Below, piece by piece: positions 58,212 through 64,000 of a stretch of DNA of 64,000 bases (positions within the stretch are counted from its first letter, which is position 1; each line of letters opens with the position of its first letter). Position numbers and translations under genes: made by a program. The notes below the pieces were generated by a model. The model ran no database searches. It had not been told where the DNA came from and worked only from the letters and a program-made list of their open reading frames with translations. Origin of the DNA: Arachnopeziza araneosa (taxonomy: Eukaryota > Ascomycota > Leotiomycetes > Helotiales > Arachnopezizaceae); contig QYAI01000072.1 of assembly GCA_003988855.1 (NCBI GenBank), positions 62,001-126,000 of the forward strand, read 5' to 3'.

Positions 58212-59879
58212 GGGGATTCGCCCTGAGGCCAAGAAGTTTGGCCTCCAAATTCTTCAATCGACCAATCGCGGTAAGTCTACTCGGTGAGAACACTTGTGCT
58301 CCTCGCCAATTTCGGATGACCAAAAATGATTCCCCGGATACCCACCCACTCGGGCCTGCAACGCCAGATCTCTAACCTTCAGCTTCTTGCATATCAACCA
58401 ATTATTGAAAGGCTACTTTAGTCGGTGAGAAGTTGGCTTGTCTTTCTCGTGATACGAGCCCTGGTTCCTTGAGATCAACCAATCACTGCTAAAGAAATCG
58501 AGGGTTCATTGCTGCCCTCTTGAGAAATTTCGAACGCAATCTGACCGCACTTCCTTCGTTGCTGACAGATTTGGCCTCTAAATTCCTGCATATTTACCAA
58601 TGACGGTGAGTCTACTCGGTGATGATATCGACTCGCAGAAGTGAGATGCACGCTTGAACCTCGTAATTACAAGGTAAGCTCTGCTTCCTTCTCAGCAGCC
58701 AATCACCACTCCAAAAATCGGAGTTTGAACACTGTGCTCCTCACGAATTTCAAAGACCAAAAAAGAAAAAGAAAAAACACTGTTTCAGGCGCAATCCGCA
58801 AGGCTGGCCTCCAAATTCCTCCATGTCAACCAATTATTGTAGTTCTACTTACTCGGTGAGAAGTCAGCTTGCTGAAGCGAGATGCAGGTTTCAACCTCTT
58901 CCATGCAGGTAAGTTGTGCCCCTCGAGTATATCGAATCAACGTTCCAGAAATAAGAGGTTTAACACTTCCTTTTTAGAAGATTTCGAACACGAAAATCCA
59001 TGAAAATCTATCGGGTCTAAAGGTAGGTGGCCAGTAACAAGTCCAAAATTTTGGCCTCCAAACTCGTGCATATCCACCAATTACAGTAAGTCTACTCAGA
59101 TGCAAGATCCAACCTCTTTCTTGTACGTGAGCTGCGCATCTTCGAAAATGACCAAATAGTATCAGGAAGTCCAGGATTTAGCACTAAGTTCTGAGAAACC
59201 TAGGCTTAGAAAGAAGGGCATTTTTGAGGTTTAAATGCAACAATCAATAACAATATCAAAATTCTGGCCTTCAATTTCTTGGGTCTCGAACCGTTGGCAA
59301 ACTTCTGAGTTGAACCGAGGTCAGCTCAAGTCTGTAAAGCAACCAATAATATTCGCAAAAATCCAGCTTTGGAGACCAACCCCCCTCAAGAATTTTGAGA
59401 CCGGAAAAACAAATATACTTAGGACATCCATCACCGGTAACGATATCTTTGGCCTCCAACTTCCCGCATGTCATCAACCACTTTGAGAAGTTGGGCTTAC
59501 CGGCGTGGGATGGAGTTCATGCCAACCTCAGCAAAAACCTATCGTCTTCGAAATAACCAATCACATTCGCAAAAATCCAGCTTTGGAGACCATCCCCTCT
59601 CAAGAATTTTGACACTGAAAAAACAAATATCTCTGGGAAAAGCTGCCCTGTCAACCTTGTCCTTAGCCTCCAACCTCCCGCATCTCATCCATCGCTTTGG
59701 GAAGATGGGCTTATCGGAGTAGGGTGGAATTCATGCTGACCTCAGCAGAAAACTTGAAGTCTTCGAAATGAACCAGTCACATGGCTCGAAACATAGCTTT
59801 GGAGACCATTCCCTCTCAAGAATTTCAAAACTGCAGTGCCCCCCGCGCGCGCCCGGTGTGAGGGATTGTTATATGGACG

Positions 59880-60237
59880 GCGTCCAAATTCTTGCATCTC
59901 ATCCAATGACCATCCCTCTACTCGGTGAGAGGTGTCAGGTCACCCAATCACCGAGTATCTACTCAGTGAGAGAAGTTGGGCCTCGTATAACGAGAAATCC
60001 CATGTCTATCTAGGTGCCCAATCCTCAGCAGTATCCAATAGTAACTCCTGAATACAGCTTTGAAGACTGTCCTCTCTTGAGAATTTCAACACCATGCAAG
60101 TCGTAAATCGATTTGCTGGGGACGATGTCCTGGCCTCCAAATTCTTGCATCTCATCCAATGACCATCCCTCTACTCGGTGAGAAGTTTCAGGTCACCCAA
60201 TCACCGAGTATCTACTCGGTGAGAGAAGTTGGGCCTC
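59880..60237 (+). repeat. Recent duplication inside the array
   Basis: A segment of about 105 bases at 59882-59985 recurs at 60133-60237 with only a handful of differences, including CCAATGACCATCCCTCTACT and the CACCCAATCACCGAGTATCT tracts. The sequence ACACCATGCA(A/C)GTCGTAAAT also recurs at about 60090 and 60252. This is far closer identity than between other units, so the array has expanded recently. Confidence 0.8.
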
Positions 60238-62050
60238 TCTTGAGAGTTTTAACACCATGCACGTCGTAAATCGACTTGCTGGGGACGATGCCCTGGCCTC
60301 CAAATTCCTGCATGCAACCAATCACTATGAGTCTATCTCGGTGAGAACTTCAGCTGATCGGGAAGCACTCAACTGCTGGTGTAACTCATGCTCGATATCA
60401 GCCAATTGCATCCTCAAGAATTCCGCTGTGAAGGCTATCCCATGTTGTGGTACGGAACTCTCTGGCCGCGTTTGTCGCACAAATTGTCGTACACATTGTT
60501 ACTCAAGATTCTGGGCCTTCAAAATCTTGCATATCGTACAATTACTATAAACCTCTGCGTACTCGATGAGTTCCTGTGTCTCGAAGTAGGTAGCACTTGA
60601 TTATGTAAATATCATGTTGTGAAAATAGCCAACCACATCTCCAAGAATTCATTCACCAGAGTGTCCTCTTTTGAGAAATCGAACCCATATGCCTCATTAA
60701 TCAAAGTCCCTCCGTGCATGGCCTCCAAATTCCTGCATATCTTTCAACTGCCAGCCAATCGGGTGGGCTCGTAGAAGCTGACTGCCTTAGCCTAGTCTCT
60801 TACCTCACCCCATTTGGAAACGTCATCGAGCAACAACCAATCACATCCCTTGAGATCCAGCTCTGAAGACTGTTCCCTTCTGAGATTTCGAACACCGGCG
60901 GGAGGCAAGGTAAAGTGCAGAAATAAATATACGGCCTCCAATTTCCTGCATGTACCCAATTATGGCGAGTCACTTTGAGCAGCTTGCTGAAGCGAACCGC
61001 TTTTGATAATTTGCTTCCTTCATTTGGCAAACAACCTAACATCTGAGATTGAGAATAGACCATCACATCCACAGGAATGAAGCCTTGAACACCGCACTCT
61101 TTTGAAGATCTCAACACTACAAGTTCACATACGTGCCGAAGCCGCAAGATTTTCAGCCTCCCGTTCCCACAACTGGTCTGATCACTAGATCAGCGGAAAA
61201 TTGTTGTTGATGTTATTTACAGAACTCGCATTAACAAAACTGACGAATCAATGGTCCGGAAATTCGAGCTTGGACACTGTCTTTTACTCGGAATTCGATT
61301 TCTACCCCATGTGATATTATTTCTTTGGCTGCCACTTCGGGATTTTGTGAGGCACAATGAGAGGTGAGCCTTGACATGGAGTCCGCATCAGCCAATCAAT
61401 GTCCCAGAGATCACAGCTTGGACACTATCCTTTACTCAGAATTCGAACACGTGATATAGTAATGGTGGGAAACGACTCGTTTGTTGGCCCCCACCTGTCG
61501 CAGTTTATCCAATTCGAAGGAGCTATTCCGGGGAATTTGATTGCATCTCTCAGCCTCGTGCCTCTAAAGGCTAGCTTCATTCTTCTTCGAAAACGACCGA
61601 TCGACGTCTTGAAGAGCCTTTCTTCTCATCTGTTTGAATGATCTTTGACCCTTAATTTCAACTTGTACTACAATTTCAATGAGTTTTTTGATGAATAAAA
61701 GATCGTACTTTAAGCATGATATCTGTATGATAGAGCCTAGTTCGACTGTTTCCAGAACTTGAATCCCTCAAGTATCTGACAACATCTTCAGACACCCAAC
61801 CACTATGACACGAGTAGAAGATAAGAAGACAACGTACAGGCGACTGGCCGTGTTAATTCCAAGTTGGTGATCGATACTGAATGAGTCGGGTACTCTGCGA
61901 AAAACGACCTCAGCTCCAAAGATGGAGCCAATCACAGCCTTCAAATACCATCTTTGGGCACTGTCTCTTTCTGAAAATCGAGTCTCAATGCTTACTCCGA
62001 TGACTGGAGGCGAAGCATTTGGCCTCCAATTTTAGTAAGAGCCACCTGAT

Positions 62051-63186
62051 GTTCTGTAATCATTCCAGCGTTCGGCCCAATTTCTATCCATGAGGCTGAA
62101 TCTCATGGATTCTCACACCACAGTAAACCAAACATTCAACTATCATGAGTAGGTTGTTGAACGAGTCTTGAATGAATTAATCCAAACATCTGAATCTTGC
62201 TTCCAGAAATCTGACTTCAGTTCTGCTCCAGATAGAGTGAGCTATCAGAATAAAATACAATACAAATCTGGTAAGTAAGCTCGCAACGTCGCCAATAGCA
62301 TTATCAGATTACAAGACAACCCAAAATGATACACGAGATGAGTGTTCAGACCAAAGCCCATGCTGAGAAGACCATGAAGATTGGCGACAGAAACGCTGAT
62401 TCCTCGCAAGCGCGTTTCCGAAGAAGAAACGCGCCAATTTATCCCGGTTCCAGGAAAGGGAGCTCCCAACATTAGCCGAAGTTCTGGAGATGGTATTCCG
62501 GCGATTCTTCCTCTTCATCAAGGAGCCGAGAAACAACAAACGGCTGATAAATGTCAGCGCCTCTAGAGCCGCGCCGTTGGAAGATGAGTTCAAGAGGCTA
62601 AGACAAACGGAGATGCAAAGGAGAGTGGACGCCTCGAGTCAGAGTAGAGGACAACATACCCTTACGAGTCGGTGCTGCTTCCTTCTACTGTGATGGAAGA
62701 TGGAGGTCCGCCTGTTTGAAGGAGAAGATTGAGGCCGCTTGGATCACGTGTGGGTGCCAAATGGTTTCACCATCTTCAACTTGGCAGGGCCGGTTTAAAA
62801 ATAAGCTGCGGTAGGACGGTGGCCAATTGCGTTATATAACCACCAGAATCCTTCCTTCGCCTTCGGCGTCTTTGCGGATGATCTCTTTTCCTCTTGATCT
62901 CTGTCTTCCTGATCGCGGCTTGGGCCCGCGGTGTCGTCATCAGCCGAGGAAATCCAGAAGTTGCACTTAACCCCACTAATTGTTTCCTGAAGCTTTTCTA
63001 CGACAGTCACGATAACCACAACTCTCGTCCTATTTGCAATTGACATCTCGAGGGTCAATTGACTTACCTTGAATCACGATCTTTTGCTTTCTATCCGCGA
63101 TCCGATCTTCTTCCCACTAACCCACCAGCAATGCCGTTGACCTGAAACAACTTTTCCTTCCCTCTCAAACCACAACTCCCGCCCCA
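62051..63186. other. Intergenic, promoter of PKA gene
   Basis: This is beyond the repeat array. One plus-strand frame at about 62402-62693 encodes roughly 97 residues with RFQERELPTLAEVLEMVFRR and a charged tail, but it has no ATG near its beginning and no recognised domain. The last 300 bases are CT-rich and form the leader of the kinase gene. Confidence 0.45.
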
Positions 63187-64000
63187 ATGGGCTCTTTTAC
63201 CAATCTGGCGACGGCCATTCTACATCCTCATCATGGATCTTCGCATACGATTGATCCTTCCGCAACCGAAGAGGAGAAGCAATTCATAGCGCATTTCAGC
63301 GACCAGCAGCATCCCCTCCCCATGGACGAGGTGCAGAAGGACCCGAGGAATAAGGAATTGGGCCGGAGTTCGCGTGGGTTGACCGTAGATGATTTCAAAC
63401 TTGTGAGAACGCTGGGAACGGGTATGTGCTGTTGTGCTCATTCCAGATCTCGCGTGGTCGAGGAATGCGGTGTTGCGGGTGGCTGCTGATGACGCATGTA
63501 GGCACTTTTGCGCGAGTCTGGCTTGTGAAACTTGCGAATCCACCGGAGGAGGATCGCGATAAGGTTTATGCGCTGAAGGTGCTGAGAAAAGTTGAAGGTG
63601 CGTTGCTTTTGTGAAAGAGAATTGTGTTGTCCCGCTAATCCTGGCTGGCAGTTATCAAACTTAAACAAGTTGATCATGTAAACCATGAGCGCCAAGTTCT
63701 CGCAGACGTCGCTGGACATCCTTTTATTACTACGTTAATTACGTCTTTTTCTGATCATGATTCTCTCTATATGCTTGTAAGTCTACCTGGGAAGGCGCGA
63801 AGATGATATTGATTCTGCGATAGCTTGACTATTGCCCTGGCGGCGAAGTCTTCTCTTACCTCCGCAAAGCGAAACGTTTTGACGAAAACACGTCTCGTTT
63901 CTTCGCCGCTGAAATAGTCCTTATCCTTGAATTCCTCCACGAGCGCGAAGGCGTCGCCTATCGAGACTTGAAACCTGAGAACCTCTTATTGGACGCCGAT
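63187..64000 (+). CDS. cAMP-dependent protein kinase catalytic subunit (partial, cut by window end)
   Basis: Four exons are visible (63187-63421, 63502-63597, 63652-63776, 63824 to beyond the end), with introns of 80, 54 and 47 nt. The N terminus of about 75 residues is unlike animal PKA. The AGC kinase fold starts with LGTGTFARVWLV (Gly loop), YALKVLRKVEVIKLKQVDHV (catalytic Lys), HPFITTLITSFSDHDSLYML, LDYCPGGEVFSYLRKAKRFD and the catalytic loop AYRDLKPENLLLDAD at the window edge. PKA acts downstream of adenylate cyclase in growth, development and, in pathogens, infection. The sequence looks more like the second fungal isoform (Pka2 type) than the main one, from wording such as VNHERQVLADVAG, but that is an impression. 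Confidence 0.93.

Larger units (their letters stand above)
56300..62050. repeat. Array of about 25 degenerate copies of a ~215-bp unit
   Basis: A box GGCCTCCAA(A/C)TTC(C/T)TGCAT recurs at about 56615, 56766, 57427, 57677, 58239, 58569, 58805, 59051, 59264, 59450, 59665, 59878, 60131, 60293, 60511, 60719, 60933, 61151, 61329, 61482 and 62019. The usual spacing in the core is 186-250 bases, mean near 215. In each unit it is followed by a CCAAT box and a TCTACTCGGTGAGAA tract, then CTTGCTGAAGCGAGATGCA-like sequence, a second CCAATCAC box, and TTTGAACACTGTCCTCT with a TTGAGAATTTCGAACAC tail. No frame is conserved through the units. It is a gene-free satellite-like array, most regular from 58.5 to 61.5 kb. 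Confidence 0.8.

Noticed and set aside
56300..62050. CRISPR-like array
   Set aside because: Units are about 215 bp and diverged, without short identical repeats and unique spacers, and the genome is eukaryotic.
62402..62693. 97-codon frame with a charged helical sequence
   Set aside because: No ATG near its beginning and no recognised family; both strands are open here.

Overview
The window looks like nuclear DNA of a filamentous ascomycete (Pezizomycotina; a leotiomycete would fit, but the sequence alone does not settle the class). The reasons are genes split by introns of about 45-110 nt with GT-AG ends and internal CTNA-like branch sites, and families restricted to or expanded in these fungi: a HET-domain protein, a CFEM/PTH11-type receptor, a Zn2Cys6 regulator, a UstYa-like (DUF3328) oxidase, a DUF8035 protein and a hAT transposon relic. 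Gene models were rebuilt by hand by joining exons, so exon borders are predictions.

Layout. From 2 to 17.5 kb lies a dense, mostly housekeeping block: a GC-rich hypothetical gene with a frame-broken repeat tail, a tRNA threonylcarbamoyladenosine dehydratase (Tcd/ThiF), a glyoxalase-like VOC protein, a BTB/F-box-like protein, RNA 3'-phosphate cyclase, a short-chain dehydrogenase with a poly-Gln N terminus, a GRAM-TBC-EF-hand Rab GAP and an NPC2-type lipid carrier. From 18 to 28 kb it becomes accessory: a decayed coiled-coil gene, a tiny secreted protein built from duplicated exons facing a UstYa-like gene across a 746-bp divergent promoter, a long coiled-coil protein, a block of degenerate repeats, a hAT relic and a HET gene. 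From 29 to 43.8 kb are an Och1-type mannosyltransferase, a Gfo/Idh/MocA oxidoreductase, a 923-aa DUF8035 protein and an eight-exon CFEM-GPCR, separated by gene-poor stretches, one with another decayed coiled-coil gene.

From 44.2 to 48.7 kb a nine-exon gene encodes a zinc-binding/GTPase-like/RING-like/patatin protein with an in-frame stop unless a short extra intron is removed. From 49.5 to 56.1 kb lie a medium-chain reductase, a divergent Zn2Cys6 regulator, a 48-aa secreted peptide and a Diels-Alderase-like (hydroxyneurosporene synthase-like) protein, with no PKS or NRPS in view. From 56.3 to 62.05 kb is a gene-free array of about 25 degenerate copies of a roughly 215-bp unit marked by GGCCTCCAA and CCAAT; an older block of what seems the same family sits at 23.4-25.1 kb. 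The window ends inside the kinase domain of a PKA catalytic subunit.

Best candidates for something undescribed: the secreted repeat-exon protein paired with UstYa (possible RiPP-like precursor and tailoring enzyme), the 215-bp array, and the multidomain patatin-GTPase protein.
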